From positions 1 to 54,345 of the forward strand of contig CBDUMN010000011.1 in assembly GCA_965368335.1 (NCBI GenBank): a DNA stretch of 54,345 nucleotides, in the 5' to 3' direction. Each line of letters begins with the position of its first letter. The first letter of the stretch is position 1. Positions 40,414 through 48,622 of this stretch are shown here, piece after piece. The notes beneath the pieces are model-generated. The model searched no databases and was not told where the DNA came from. It saw only the letters and a program-made list of their open reading frames with translations. A program made the position numbers and the translations under genes. Origin of the DNA: CBDUMN01 sp965368335 (GTDB taxonomy: Bacteria; Pseudomonadota; Alphaproteobacteria; Rhodospirillales; JAPHRK01).

Positions 40414-40463
40414 TCGTTTCGCTTGCCGCCGAATCGGGGCAAGCTGAAACGAGGGTGCTTTTT
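40414..40463 (+). terminator. Terminator-like hairpin after fabG
   Basis: TCGTTTCGCTTGCC (40414-40427) pairs with GGCAAGC-T-GAAACGA (40438-40452), a 14-bp stem with one bulge. Five T follow at 40459-40463, six bases after the stem. It may end fabG transcripts or attenuate into acpP. The acpP leader after it also holds a GCCATC/GATGGC stem (40507-40532). Confidence 0.6.
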
Positions 40464-40616
40464 CAGGCTTACCTGTACTGGTAATACCCGGTAAAGTATG
40501 TTAAACGCCATCTCCAAGCCTTGTGGGATGGCCCTTTAAAAGGCAGGCTGGGCAAGAGTTTTACCGCCCTGGCCGATTACAGAATTAGACCGAGTTTCAT
40601 TCGAGGATTTCTAAAG

Positions 40617-40850
40617 ATGAGTGACGTTGCTGACCGCGTTAAAAAAATTGTCGTTGAGCACCTGGGCGTTGAAGAAGCCAAGGTGACTGAAAATGCCAGC
40701 TTCATTGACGACCTGGGCGCGGACAGCCTGGACACCGTTGAGCTGGTCATGGCTTTCGAGGAAGAGTTCGGTTGTGAAATTCCCGACGACGCCGCCGAAA
40801 AAATCCTCACCGTGAAGGATGCCATCGACTTCATCAACAGCCAGGCCTAA
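40617..40850 (+). CDS. acpP: Acyl carrier protein
   Basis: A 77-residue ACP that carries growing fatty acyl chains on 4'-phosphopantetheine. The modified Ser is in LGADSLDTVELVMAFEEEFG (DSL motif). The length and acidic composition are normal. I start at the ATG at 40617; an earlier in-frame ATG at 40521 would add 32 non-family residues from the leader. Hairpins on both sides would let the short acpP transcript accumulate separately, as is usual for this abundant protein. Confidence 0.97.
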   Translation: MSDVADRVKKIVVEHLGVEEAKVTENASFIDDLGADSLDTVELVMAFEEEFGCEIPDDAAEKILTVKDAIDFINSQA

Positions 40851-40865
40851 GGCTGCTAAGCGTTC

Positions 40866-40908
40866 CGGGCGTCTTCCTTGTTGGGGAGGACGCCCGAAGT
40901 GCGCTTTT
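40866..40908 (+). terminator. Terminator or attenuator between acpP and fabF
   Basis: CGGGCGTCTTCC (40866-40877) pairs with GGAGGACGCCCG (40885-40896), 12 pairs including one T-G, followed within 10 bases by four T. It probably gives partial termination after acpP. Confidence 0.7.
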
Positions 40909-40941
40909 GCCGAGTATTTTGACCGATAGCGCGAGAATTCC

Positions 40942-42201
40942 ATGAGACGAGTCGTCATTACCGGAATGGGCCTCGTGACGCCGCTGGGCGTGGGGCTGGA
41001 CAACAACTGGAACCGTTTGACCAATGGCGAGTCTGGGATCGGCCCGATTACCGATTTCGACGTCGAGGACATCCCGGCCAAAATTGCCGGACGGGTGCCT
41101 GAAGGCGAAACCGCCGATGGCAAGTTCAATGCCAGCGATTATATGCCGCCAAAGGATCAGCGCAAAAACGATACCTTTATCATTTACGGGCTTGCGGCGG
41201 CCGATCAGGCCATTGAAGACTCCGGCTGGAAGGCCGAGTCCGAGGAAGAGCAGTTCCGAACCGGCGTTTTGATCGGCTCGGGCATCGGCGGTCTGCCGGA
41301 AATCTCCTCCGGCTCGATCCTGGTGAATGATGGTAAGGTGCGACGCTTGAGCCCCTTCTTCATTCCGGCCAGCCTGATCAACTTGGTTTCCGGCCAAGTT
41401 TCGATCAAACACGGTTTTAAAGGCCCCAACCATGCAGTTGTGACCGCCTGTTCGACCGGTGCGCATGCGATTGGTGATGCCGCCCGCCTGATTATGTGGG
41501 AAGATGCCGACGTCATGATCGCCGGTGGCGCAGAAGCCGCTTGCTGCCGCGTCGGCATGGCTGGGTTCGCCCAGGCCAAGGCGCTTTCCACCAAACGCAA
41601 CGATACGCCAACCGAAGCTTCGCGGCCTTGGGACGTTGATCGGGATGGTTTCGTCATGGGTGAGGGCGCTGGCGTCGTCGTCCTTGAAGAACTGGAACAC
41701 GCCAAGAAGCGTGGCGCAAAGATTTACGGTGAAGTGGTCGGCTACGGCATGTCCGGTGACGCCTACCATATCACTGCTCCGCCCGCCGATGGCAATGGTG
41801 GATTCCGGTCTATGGACGCGGCGATCAAGCGTTCCGGCCTCAACATCGATGACATTGATTACATCAATGCCCACGGCACTTCGACCATGGCCGATGTTAT
41901 CGAATTAGGGGCCGTCAAGCGTCTGTTCGGCGACCATGCCTACAAGCTTTCCATGTCGTCCACCAAGTCGGCCATTGGCCACCTGTTGGGCGGTGCGGGC
42001 GCGGTCGAAGCGATCTATTCGACCATGGCGATGGTCAACAATGTCGCGCCGCCGACCTTGAACCTACACGAACCGGCGGAAGGCTGCGATATCGATCTCG
42101 TGCCGCTGGAAGCCAAGGAACGGCCGATTGACGCCATCCTGTCCAACTCGTTTGGGTTTGGCGGAACCAACGCCTCCTTGGTGATCAAGAAGTTCAGCTA
42201 A
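40942..42201 (+). CDS. fabF: 3-oxoacyl-[ACP] synthase II
   Basis: A 419-residue condensing enzyme that elongates acyl-ACP. RRVVITGMGLVTPLG opens the protein, the catalytic Cys is in TACSTGAHAIGDA, and the two catalytic His are in NAHGTSTMAD and SAIGHLLGGAGAVE. NSFGFGGTNASL closes it. Length and motifs are standard. It follows acpP through a partial terminator and is 12 bases from mltG, so fabF and mltG are co-transcribed. Confidence 0.96.
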   Translation: MRRVVITGMGLVTPLGVGLDNNWNRLTNGESGIGPITDFDVEDIPAKIAGRVPEGETADGKFNASDYMPPKDQRKNDTFIIYGLAAADQAIEDSGWKAESEEEQFRTGVLIGSGIGGLPEISSGSILVNDGKVRRLSPFFIPASLINLVSGQVSIKHGFKGPNHAVVTACSTGAHAIGDAARLIMWEDADVMIAGGAEAACCRVGMAGFAQAKALSTKRNDTPTEASRPWDVDRDGFVMGEGAGVVVLEELEHAKKRGAKIYGEVVGYGMSGDAYHITAPPADGNGGFRSMDAAIKRSGLNIDDIDYINAHGTSTMADVIELGAVKRLFGDHAYKLSMSSTKSAIGHLLGGAGAVEAIYSTMAMVNNVAPPTLNLHEPAEGCDIDLVPLEAKERPIDAILSNSFGFGGTNASLVIKKFS

Positions 42202-42213
42202 GGAAAACCGAGC

Positions 42214-43197
42214 GTGAAACGTCTCGGTCTCCTGGCCCTAGCTCTCATTGCCGCCCTTGCAATTGCCGGGGGCGGCATTTTCATTTGGGGCTATGGACAA
42301 TTTGTCCAGCCGGGACCGTTGGTCAGTGAGCGTACTCTGGTCATTCCAAAAGGGAGCGGGTTGGACGGTATCGCCAAGGCGTTGGCTCAGGCGGGGATTA
42401 TCGGCAATCCAACGATTTTCAAGATCGGCGTCCAGCTACGCAAAGATGGCGGCAAACTGCGAGCCGGGGAATTCGCCTTTCCCGCCAAGGTGAGCCCCAT
42501 GGAAGCGGCTGAAATCTTAAAAACCGGCAAGACCGTGGTGCGCAAGGTGACGTTCCCCGAAGGGTTGACGTCTTTTCAAATTATCGAAATTCTCAACCAA
42601 ACGGAAGGCTTGGTCGGAGATATTGCGCTCACCCCCGGCGAAGGGGCGTTGCTGCCTGAGACGTATCATTTCTCCTATGGCGACAGCCGATCCGATCTTC
42701 TGGCGCGAATGGGAATGAAGATGCAGGAAGTCCTGGAGGCGCTCTGGGCGGAGCGTTCGGAAAATCTCCCGTTTAAGCGTCCGGCCGATGCTTTAACCCT
42801 CGCCTCCATCGTTGAAAAAGAAACAGGACAGCATGCCGAGCGACCGATGGTCGCCGCCGTATTTATCAATCGGATGCATAAAGGGATGAGGCTCCAGTCG
42901 GACCCCACGGTGGTCTATGCCTTGACGGAAGGAAAGGGGGCTTTGGGCCGCACCCTGACCCGCCAGGACTGGAAGGTGGACTCGCCCTACAATACCTATC
43001 GGATCAAAGGGCTACCGCCTGCGCCCATCGCCAATCCGGGGCTGGCATCACTTCAGGCGGTGTTCAACCCGGCCAAAACCGACGATCTTTATTTCGTGGC
43101 TGATGGAACCGGTGGGCATGTGTTCGCCAGAACCCTGAAGGAACACAACCGCAATGTCGCCCAGTGGCGGAAGATCAAGCGTTTGCAAAGACAATAG
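42214..43197 (+). CDS. mltG: Endolytic murein transglycosylase MltG (YceG)
   Basis: A 327-residue membrane-anchored lytic transglycosylase that cuts nascent peptidoglycan strands. One N-terminal membrane helix (about 5-26), then a LysM-like part and the YceG catalytic domain with LASIVEKETGQ (catalytic Glu) and VFINRMHKGMRLQSDPTV, then YNTYRIKGLPPAPIANPG. The start is GTG with AAGGAAAA upstream, 12 bases after fabF. The fabF-mltG link is a conserved alphaproteobacterial arrangement; yicC and gmk, often next, are displaced 5.4 kb downstream here. Confidence 0.94.
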   Translation: MKRLGLLALALIAALAIAGGGIFIWGYGQFVQPGPLVSERTLVIPKGSGLDGIAKALAQAGIIGNPTIFKIGVQLRKDGGKLRAGEFAFPAKVSPMEAAEILKTGKTVVRKVTFPEGLTSFQIIEILNQTEGLVGDIALTPGEGALLPETYHFSYGDSRSDLLARMGMKMQEVLEALWAERSENLPFKRPADALTLASIVEKETGQHAERPMVAAVFINRMHKGMRLQSDPTVVYALTEGKGALGRTLTRQDWKVDSPYNTYRIKGLPPAPIANPGLASLQAVFNPAKTDDLYFVADGTGGHVFARTLKEHNRNVAQWRKIKRLQRQ

Positions 43198-43220
43198 GGC
43201 CCGATCTTTGAGACCGGACC
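43194..43220 (+). terminator. Weak hairpin at mltG stop
   Basis: ATAGGG-C-CCG pairs with CGG-A-CCCTAT across a short loop, overlapping the mltG stop codon. The following sequence has few T, so termination would be weak. It sits between convergent mltG and ctaE. Confidence 0.4.
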
Positions 43221-43250
43221 CTATCATTCATTGATCATGCCGACTGTGGT

Positions 43251-44039
43251 TTAACCGCCGCCCCAGATGTAGACCCAGATAAACAGAAAAATCCAAACGA
43301 CATCGACAAAGTGCCAGTACCATTCGGCGGCCTGCAGGCCGACGTTGGAATGGTGCTCAAAATGACCGGCCCGAGCCCTGAACCAACAGACGGCGAGGAA
43401 CACCGCACCGACGAAGACGTGGAACCCATGAAACCCCGTCGCCATGTAGAAGGTCGAGGGATAGATGCCGTCGGTAAAGGCGAAGGTGGCTTCTCCGTAT
43501 TCGTAAATTTGCAGGCCTAGGAAGAGAAAGCCGAGGATGACGGAAAGAGCCAAGCCGTTGGCCAATTGGCTCTGATTGCCCTTTTTAAGGCCCTTCATTC
43601 CCCACATCAGCGTCACCCCGGAAGAGAGCAGAATCAGGGTGTTGATAAAGGGAAGACTCCAGGGGTTGAGAGTTTCAATCCCGGCGGGTGGCCATTGTTC
43701 CGTCGAGGGGTTGAACTGGAACCCATGGAAGAAGAAAGCCCAGAAGAACGCGACGAAGAACATCACCTCTGAGGCGATGAACAGCGCCATGCCGAGCCTC
43801 AGGCCGGTCTGAACCGCAGAGGTGTGGGCCTTTTCGACGGTGGCTTCCTTGATGACTGTTCGCCACCAACCGACCATGGTGAAGATAACCAGGCCCAACC
43901 CGGCGAGCAGGAGCCAGGGAGGGCTGCCGTGCATAAACTGAATGCCGCCGACGGCCAGCACGAAGGCCGCTGCCGAACCGGTGACTGGCCAGGGGCTGGG
44001 GGGAACCAAATGATAGGGATGCGCATGGGTTTGACTCAT
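43251..44039 (-). CDS. ctaE: Cytochrome c oxidase subunit III
   Basis: A 262-residue, seven-helix subunit III of the aa3-type oxidase. HAHPYHLVPPSPWP opens it, the conserved Glu is in IASEVMFFVAFFWAFFF, and ATGFHGFHVFVGAVFL and WYWHFVDVVWIFLFIWVYIWG are hallmarks of the family. It is the last gene of the oxidase operon, 2 bases after ctaG, with GAGGAGG ahead of its ATG. Confidence 0.96.
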   Translation of the reverse strand: MSQTHAHPYHLVPPSPWPVTGSAAAFVLAVGGIQFMHGSPPWLLLAGLGLVIFTMVGWWRTVIKEATVEKAHTSAVQTGLRLGMALFIASEVMFFVAFFWAFFFHGFQFNPSTEQWPPAGIETLNPWSLPFINTLILLSSGVTLMWGMKGLKKGNQSQLANGLALSVILGFLFLGLQIYEYGEATFAFTDGIYPSTFYMATGFHGFHVFVGAVFLAVCWFRARAGHFEHHSNVGLQAAEWYWHFVDVVWIFLFIWVYIWGGG

Positions 44040-44041
44040 GC

Positions 44042-44638
44042 CTATCCTCCTCTTTCATCATTTTCTGAAGGTTTCTCCGCCGACTGCTTTTTCGGGAAGA
44101 AGGTGTAAGAAAGGGTGATCGACGTAACGTCCCGGGTATTGGGATCCTCTCGGATTTCCGGATCGATGTAGAAGGAGACCGGCATATCGGCAGCCTCTCC
44201 GGCCGCCAGGGTTTGTTCGGTAAAGCAGAAACATTCCGTCTTAATAAAGTAGGGCGCCGCCTTCAAAGGAGTGACGTTGAAGGTGGCGGTGCCTGTCGAT
44301 GGGCTGGTCGATTGGCTTTCCGAGCGGAAAAAGGCGAGCGATTCTTCGCCCAACTGAACCATCATGCCGGTTTGTTCCGGCTTGAAACGCCAGGGCAGAT
44401 CGCGGGCAATGTCGGCATTGAACCGGACTTCCACCAAGGGCGCGCCCTTGGTGGCCGTATGAGACGCAGTCCCGTCGGCCCGTCCCGGCGTTCCGGCATA
44501 GCCGGTCACCTGGCAGAACAGTTGGTAAAGCGGAACCGAGGCGAAGGCCAAGCCAACCATGGACACGGCCACGGTGGCTAGGGCGATCCCCGCCCGGCGG
44601 TTACGCCGGGTTATGTTCTTTGCTACGTCTCGTTCCAC
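44042..44638 (-). CDS. ctaG: Cytochrome c oxidase copper-assembly protein Cox11/CtaG
   Basis: A 198-residue copper chaperone for the CuB centre of subunit I. One N-terminal membrane helix (about 16-37) is followed by PLYQLFCQVTGYAGT and a periplasmic beta domain whose copper motif is ECFCFTEQ. The start is GTG at 44638 with GGAGG upstream. It lies between ctaD and ctaE. The heme O synthase gene ctaB, often found in this slot, is absent: only 59 bases separate ctaD from ctaG. Confidence 0.94.
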   Translation of the reverse strand: MERDVAKNITRRNRRAGIALATVAVSMVGLAFASVPLYQLFCQVTGYAGTPGRADGTASHTATKGAPLVEVRFNADIARDLPWRFKPEQTGMMVQLGEESLAFFRSESQSTSPSTGTATFNVTPLKAAPYFIKTECFCFTEQTLAAGEAADMPVSFYIDPEIREDPNTRDVTSITLSYTFFPKKQSAEKPSENDERGG

Positions 44639-44697
44639 CTTATCCTCCGGCGGTAGTGACCAACCTATTGATCGACAGCCCGGTTTTTCTCCGGGGG

Positions 44698-46311
44698 TTA
44701 CTCTGCGGGCTCTCCAATGATTGGAGGCTCTTCAAAACTATGGAAGGGCGGGGGTGACTTGACCGTCCATTCCAGTGTGGTCGCGCCTTGTCCCCACGGG
44801 TTCCCCGAAGCGGTGCGACCGGCGACCAGGGTTTTGAAGATGACGTAGAGGAACAAAAGAGTCCCCGCAGCTGAGATGTAAGCGCCGATTGAGGCGACCA
44901 TGTTCCACCCGGCATAAACATCGGGATAGTCAGGAATACGCCGTGGCATGCCTGAAGCACCCAGAAAATGCATGGGGAAGAAGGTCAGGTTGACCCCGAT
45001 GAAGGTGACCCAGAAGTGCAGTTTTCCAAGCGTTTCCGGATACTGGCGCCCGGACATTTTGCCGATCCAGTAGTAAAAACCGGCGAACATGCCGAACACC
45101 GCGCCCAGCGACAGCACGTAATGGAAGTGGCCGACGACGTAATAGGTGTCGTGCAGCGCAATATCGACGCCTGCGTTGGCCAGCACGATGCCGGTGACAC
45201 CGCCCACTGTGAACAGCCAGATGAAGCCGACGGCGAACAGCATAGGCGTTTTGAACTCAATGGACCCGCCCCACATGGTGGCGATCCAACTGAAGACCTT
45301 GATGCCCGTCGGGACGCCGATCAGCATCGTCGCCATGATGAAGTAGGCGCGGGTGTCCACGTCCATACCCACCGTATACATATGGTGAGCCCAGACGACG
45401 AAGCCGATGACCCCAATGCTGACCATGGCGTAGACCATGCCCAGATAGCCGAAGATCGGTTTCTTCGAGAAGGTGGCGATGACGTGACTGATGATGCCGA
45501 ATGCCGGCAGGATCATGATGTAAACCTCGGGATGCCCGAAGAACCAGAACAGATGCTGATAGAGCAGTGGGTCGCCGCCGCCTGCCGGATCAAAGAAGGC
45601 GGTGCCGAAGTTCCTGTCGGTGAGCAGCATGGTCAGTGCGCCCGCCAAAACCGGCAGAGAAAGCAGCAGCAGAAAAGCCGTAACCAAAATCGACCAGACG
45701 AAGAGCGGCATTTTATGCAGCGTCATGCCCGGGGCGCGCATATTGAAGATGGTTGCGATGAAGTTGATTGCGCCCAAGAGCGAGGAAACCCCAGCGATGT
45801 GTAGGCTCAAAATGGCGAAGTCGACGGCTGGGCCAGAGTGTGAACCGGCGCTGCTGAGTGGTGGATAAACCGTCCAGCCGGTGCCGGGGCCGGTTTCCGT
45901 CATGGCTGCCAGTAGCAGCAGAATGAAGGATGGCGGCAAAAGCCAGAAACTGATGTTGTTCATCCTGGGGAAGGCCATGTCGGGCGCGCCGATCATTAAA
46001 GGCACGAACCAGTTGCCGAACCCACCAATCAGACCGGGCATGACGACGAAGAACACCATCATCAGGCCGTGTGCGGTCACTATGACATTATAGAGTTGAT
46101 GATCGGCGCCAAGAACCTGAGCGCCGGGGTCGGCCAGTTCCATACGGATAATCACCGACATGGCGCCGCCGATTAGCCCTGCGATGATGGAAAACACGAT
46201 ATACATCGTGCCGATGTCTTTGTGATTGGTGGAATAGAGCCACCGCCGCCAACCGGTCGGCGAGTGGTCGTCATGGGCGTGAGATGCCGTTTGGGCCTGA
46301 TCCGTGCTCAT
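44698..46311 (-). CDS. ctaD: Cytochrome c oxidase subunit I (aa3 type)
   Basis: A 537-residue, twelve-helix catalytic subunit of the heme-copper oxidase. His ligands appear in AHGLMMVFF (heme a), GHPEVYIMILPAFG (CuB His with the cross-linked Tyr of type A oxidases), WAHHMYTVG (CuB) and VGHFHYVLSLG (heme a3 and a). GNWFVPLMIGAPDMAFPRMNN carries the D-channel residues. It overlaps the end of ctaC by 4 bases in ATGA, with AAGGA as ribosome site, so the two are coupled. Confidence 0.97.
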   Translation of the reverse strand: MSTDQAQTASHAHDDHSPTGWRRWLYSTNHKDIGTMYIVFSIIAGLIGGAMSVIIRMELADPGAQVLGADHQLYNVIVTAHGLMMVFFVVMPGLIGGFGNWFVPLMIGAPDMAFPRMNNISFWLLPPSFILLLLAAMTETGPGTGWTVYPPLSSAGSHSGPAVDFAILSLHIAGVSSLLGAINFIATIFNMRAPGMTLHKMPLFVWSILVTAFLLLLSLPVLAGALTMLLTDRNFGTAFFDPAGGGDPLLYQHLFWFFGHPEVYIMILPAFGIISHVIATFSKKPIFGYLGMVYAMVSIGVIGFVVWAHHMYTVGMDVDTRAYFIMATMLIGVPTGIKVFSWIATMWGGSIEFKTPMLFAVGFIWLFTVGGVTGIVLANAGVDIALHDTYYVVGHFHYVLSLGAVFGMFAGFYYWIGKMSGRQYPETLGKLHFWVTFIGVNLTFFPMHFLGASGMPRRIPDYPDVYAGWNMVASIGAYISAAGTLLFLYVIFKTLVAGRTASGNPWGQGATTLEWTVKSPPPFHSFEEPPIIGEPAE

Positions 46312-47189
46312 TCCTTGCCCCCTTTCTCTTTCAGTGAGAACGCCAGCTTTTGGTTTTCTTCTTCCGTTTCAGTATCTTCCGGGCTGTCGGCGCGAGCGAA
46401 TTCTTCCTTGGCTCCTTCGACCCAGGCGGTAAATTCGGCTTTTTGCACCGCCTTGACGGTTATTGGCATGAAGCCGTGATTAACGCCGCAAAGCTCCGAG
46501 CATTGTCCGTAATAGGTGCCCGGTTTGGTAATGCGGACCCAGGTTTCGTTGGTCCGTCCCGGAACGGAATCGGTCTTGACGCCAAGCGATGGTAAGGCCC
46601 AGGAATGAATGACATCTGTCGATGTGGTGAGGATGCGGATATTGGTGTCTACCGGGAGCACCACCGCGTTGTCCGTCGTTAAGAGACGGGGCTGATCTTC
46701 CTTCAGGTCCTCTTCGTAGAGCATGAAGGCATCGAAGGTGAAGTCTCCATGATCGGGATATTCATAAGACCAGTACCATTGATGGCCGACGACCTTGAGC
46801 GTCATGTCGGCCTCGTGGGTTCTGTCCATAAAGTAGAGAAGCTTCAGCGATGGGACGGCGATGGTCGCCAAAATCAGAACTGGGATAGCCGTCCAGACGA
46901 TTTCAAGTAGTGTATTGTGGGATGTCGTCGATGGGGTTGGGTTTCGTGCGGCGCTGAACCGGTAACAGACGTAACCCAGGAGCGCCAGAACGAACAGGAC
47001 GATCCCGATGGCGATCCAGGTCAGGTAATCGTAAAGCCCCTTGATCTCTTCCATCACCGGAGATGCCGGGGGCATTAAGTCGGTTTGCCAAGCCGTTGGC
47101 TGATTGGCGAGGGCCGCTCCGCCAAGTAGTAAAAATAGTAAAAACATTATAGCGGGAACCGCCATCCATGCAGGACGCACTTCACTCAT
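46308..47189 (-). CDS. ctaC: Cytochrome c oxidase subunit II
   Basis: A 293-residue CuA subunit. A signal peptide (about 1-28) and two membrane helices are followed by a periplasmic cupredoxin domain. The docking Trp region is GHQWYWSYEYPD, and the CuA ligands are in HSWALPSLG and YYGQCSELCGVNHGFM (Cys, Glu, Cys, His, Met). There is no C-terminal cytochrome c domain, so it is the plain aa3 type. A 30-residue acidic tail follows. It is the first gene of the operon, with AAGGAGAGG before its ATG and an FNR/FixK-like box about 100 bases upstream. Confidence 0.96.
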   Translation of the reverse strand: MSEVRPAWMAVPAIMFLLFLLLGGAALANQPTAWQTDLMPPASPVMEEIKGLYDYLTWIAIGIVLFVLALLGYVCYRFSAARNPTPSTTSHNTLLEIVWTAIPVLILATIAVPSLKLLYFMDRTHEADMTLKVVGHQWYWSYEYPDHGDFTFDAFMLYEEDLKEDQPRLLTTDNAVVLPVDTNIRILTTSTDVIHSWALPSLGVKTDSVPGRTNETWVRITKPGTYYGQCSELCGVNHGFMPITVKAVQKAEFTAWVEGAKEEFARADSPEDTETEEENQKLAFSLKEKGGKE

Positions 47190-47283
47190 TTCCGCCTCTC
47201 CTTAGACCATGATGTCCCCCTCTAGGGCTGCAACTTATTATTAGTATTGTTCAATCAATATGGGGCCGCAAAACCCCATTTCA

Positions 47284-47297
47284 ATGATCGAGATCAA
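47284..47297. promoter_or_regulatory. FNR/FixK-like box upstream of cytochrome oxidase operon
   Basis: Read on the minus strand, TTGAT-CTCG-ATCAT matches the FNR/FixK consensus TTGAT-N4-ATCAA at nine of ten positions. It is 95 bases upstream of the ctaC start. Such a site would tie the aa3 oxidase to oxygen level. The 325-base gap 47190-47514 also holds a terminator; the rest shows nothing I can name. Confidence 0.5.
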
Positions 47298-47331
47298 AAT
47301 AGTTGAATTCATCTTTTGGTTGAGGCTATGC

Positions 47332-47380
47332 CAAAAAAGAAGACCCGCCGCTTCCTTAGGAAGGGCGGGCCTGTCTTTTA
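47332..47380 (-). terminator. Terminator after DUF3012-type lipoprotein gene
   Basis: CCCGCC-G-CTTCC (47344-47355) pairs with GGAAG-GGCGGG (47359-47369) around TTA with one bulged G. On the minus strand it is followed by TCTTCTTTTTT. It also has TCTTTT on the plus side, so it may work both ways. It lies about 140 bases past the lipoprotein stop and ahead of the oxidase promoter. Confidence 0.75.
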
Positions 47381-47514
47381 AAAGCTTAATAAATCAGGTG
47401 GTTATTTGAAGATCTCTGTAAAGAAACAAAGTGTGTTGCTTGGTGTTTCCTTAAAGACAAAGAAATAGCGCGGGGAGCGGATTGTCCCGGTGCTAGAATT
47501 TCTGATTTAATAAA

Positions 47515-47694
47515 TTAGAAAACGCAGTTTTTGGCGAATTCCTTGGCTTCGTTGGCTGTCCATTCGCCTTTATCTTTCTTTTTCAGGTCGTCACACCATT
47601 CCTTGCGGCCAACTTCCGGGGAGCAGGCGGTTAGGCCGACTGATGCGACAAAGGCTAGGGTCAGTGCGAGTGCAATATTTCGGGTAAGAGCCAT
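47515..47694 (-). CDS. DUF3012-type small lipoprotein
   Basis: A 59-residue predicted lipoprotein. A signal helix ends in the lipobox LTAC (Cys24) and the mature part reads SPEVGRKEWCDDLKKKDKG, then EWTANEAKEFAKNCVF. The PEVG...WC...K.KG.W.ANEA..YA..C.F pattern is that of DUF3012, tiny proteobacterial lipoproteins of unknown function with two conserved Cys. The ATG at 47694 has GGAG upstream; an earlier in-frame ATG adds 11 hydrophilic residues before the signal and is unlikely. It stands alone with its own terminator. Confidence 0.85.
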   Translation of the reverse strand: MALTRNIALALTLAFVASVGLTACSPEVGRKEWCDDLKKKDKGEWTANEAKEFAKNCVF

Positions 47695-47763
47695 GGTTTT
47701 TTCTCCGGTTGGTTGTCCGCTGGGCAAAACTTTAATCCGAGTCGTGGGATCGCGCCAAGCGAG

Positions 47764-48531
47764 TTATTCTTTTTCAGGGCTCTTTGAGAGAAGGATGTCG
47801 CTCCAAGCGGCGGGAAGGGCGGAGAGCAACCACATGGAAAAATGTGTGGGCCAGGGAAAGGCGATCCGCGCCTTGTTCTTTGCCAGTCCTTTGTGGATGA
47901 TCCGGGCGGCCTTGTCGGCCTCCATGAAGAACGGCATGGGAAAGGTGTTTTGATCGGTGATGCGGCTCCGCACAAATCCGGGCAAAACGACTGAAAGGGA
48001 AATGCCATGGCGAGCCAGTCGGGGGCGTAGACCTTCGCCATAGGCCTTTACGGCGGCTTTGCTGGCTGTATAGGCGGGAGAGCCGGGAAGGCCGCGAAAG
48101 GCGGCAATGGAGGCGACCAGGGCGATTTGTCCTTTGCCGCGTTCCTTCATACGGTCGATCAGCGGATGGATGGTGTTGAGCACGCCCGCCAAGTTGACGG
48201 CGAAAATATCCCGAACTTTTTCGTCGTTGTCTTTTTCGCTACTGGTGCCCATCGAAACGCCGGCGTTGGCGATAACAAGATCGAGAGGGTAAGCATCGTC
48301 CTGTTTGGTCAGCCAATCGGCCATGGCGAAACGGTCGGCCACATCGATAACCTTGGTGGCGACCTCAGCCCCCATGGATTCGCAGGATTTTGCCGTGTCG
48401 CTCAGTCGTTCCGCGTCGCGTCCGGTCAAGGTCAGGCGGATGCCTGGCGCTGCATATTCCAGCGCCAGGGCCTTGCCGATCCCGCTGGAACCGCCGGTTA
48501 TAAGGATATGACGGGGCTTTGTTAAAGACAT
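47764..48531 (-). CDS. Short-chain dehydrogenase/reductase
   Basis: A 255-residue SDR with ITGGSSGIGKALALEYA as the cofactor loop, IANAGVS, catalytic Ser in LVASIAAF, and Tyr/Lys in YTASKAAVKAYGEGLR. The C-terminal part has LPGFVRSRITDQN and a hydrophobic end (STHFSMWLLSALP-like, here FPWPTHFSMWLLSALP), typical of SDRs that act on membrane or lipid-like substrates. The Shine-Dalgarno sequence lies very close to the ATG. Substrate unknown. It diverges from yicC. Confidence 0.85.
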   Translation of the reverse strand: MSLTKPRHILITGGSSGIGKALALEYAAPGIRLTLTGRDAERLSDTAKSCESMGAEVATKVIDVADRFAMADWLTKQDDAYPLDLVIANAGVSMGTSSEKDNDEKVRDIFAVNLAGVLNTIHPLIDRMKERGKGQIALVASIAAFRGLPGSPAYTASKAAVKAYGEGLRPRLARHGISLSVVLPGFVRSRITDQNTFPMPFFMEADKAARIIHKGLAKNKARIAFPWPTHFSMWLLSALPAAWSDILLSKSPEKE

Positions 48532-48622
48532 CCTTTGGGAATAAACAGGCTTTGGCCTCCTGTCTAGCTTGTTGCGTCTGCCTCACGGGTCTATAAGAAA
48601 AACCGACGAACGGTACGTGGTA

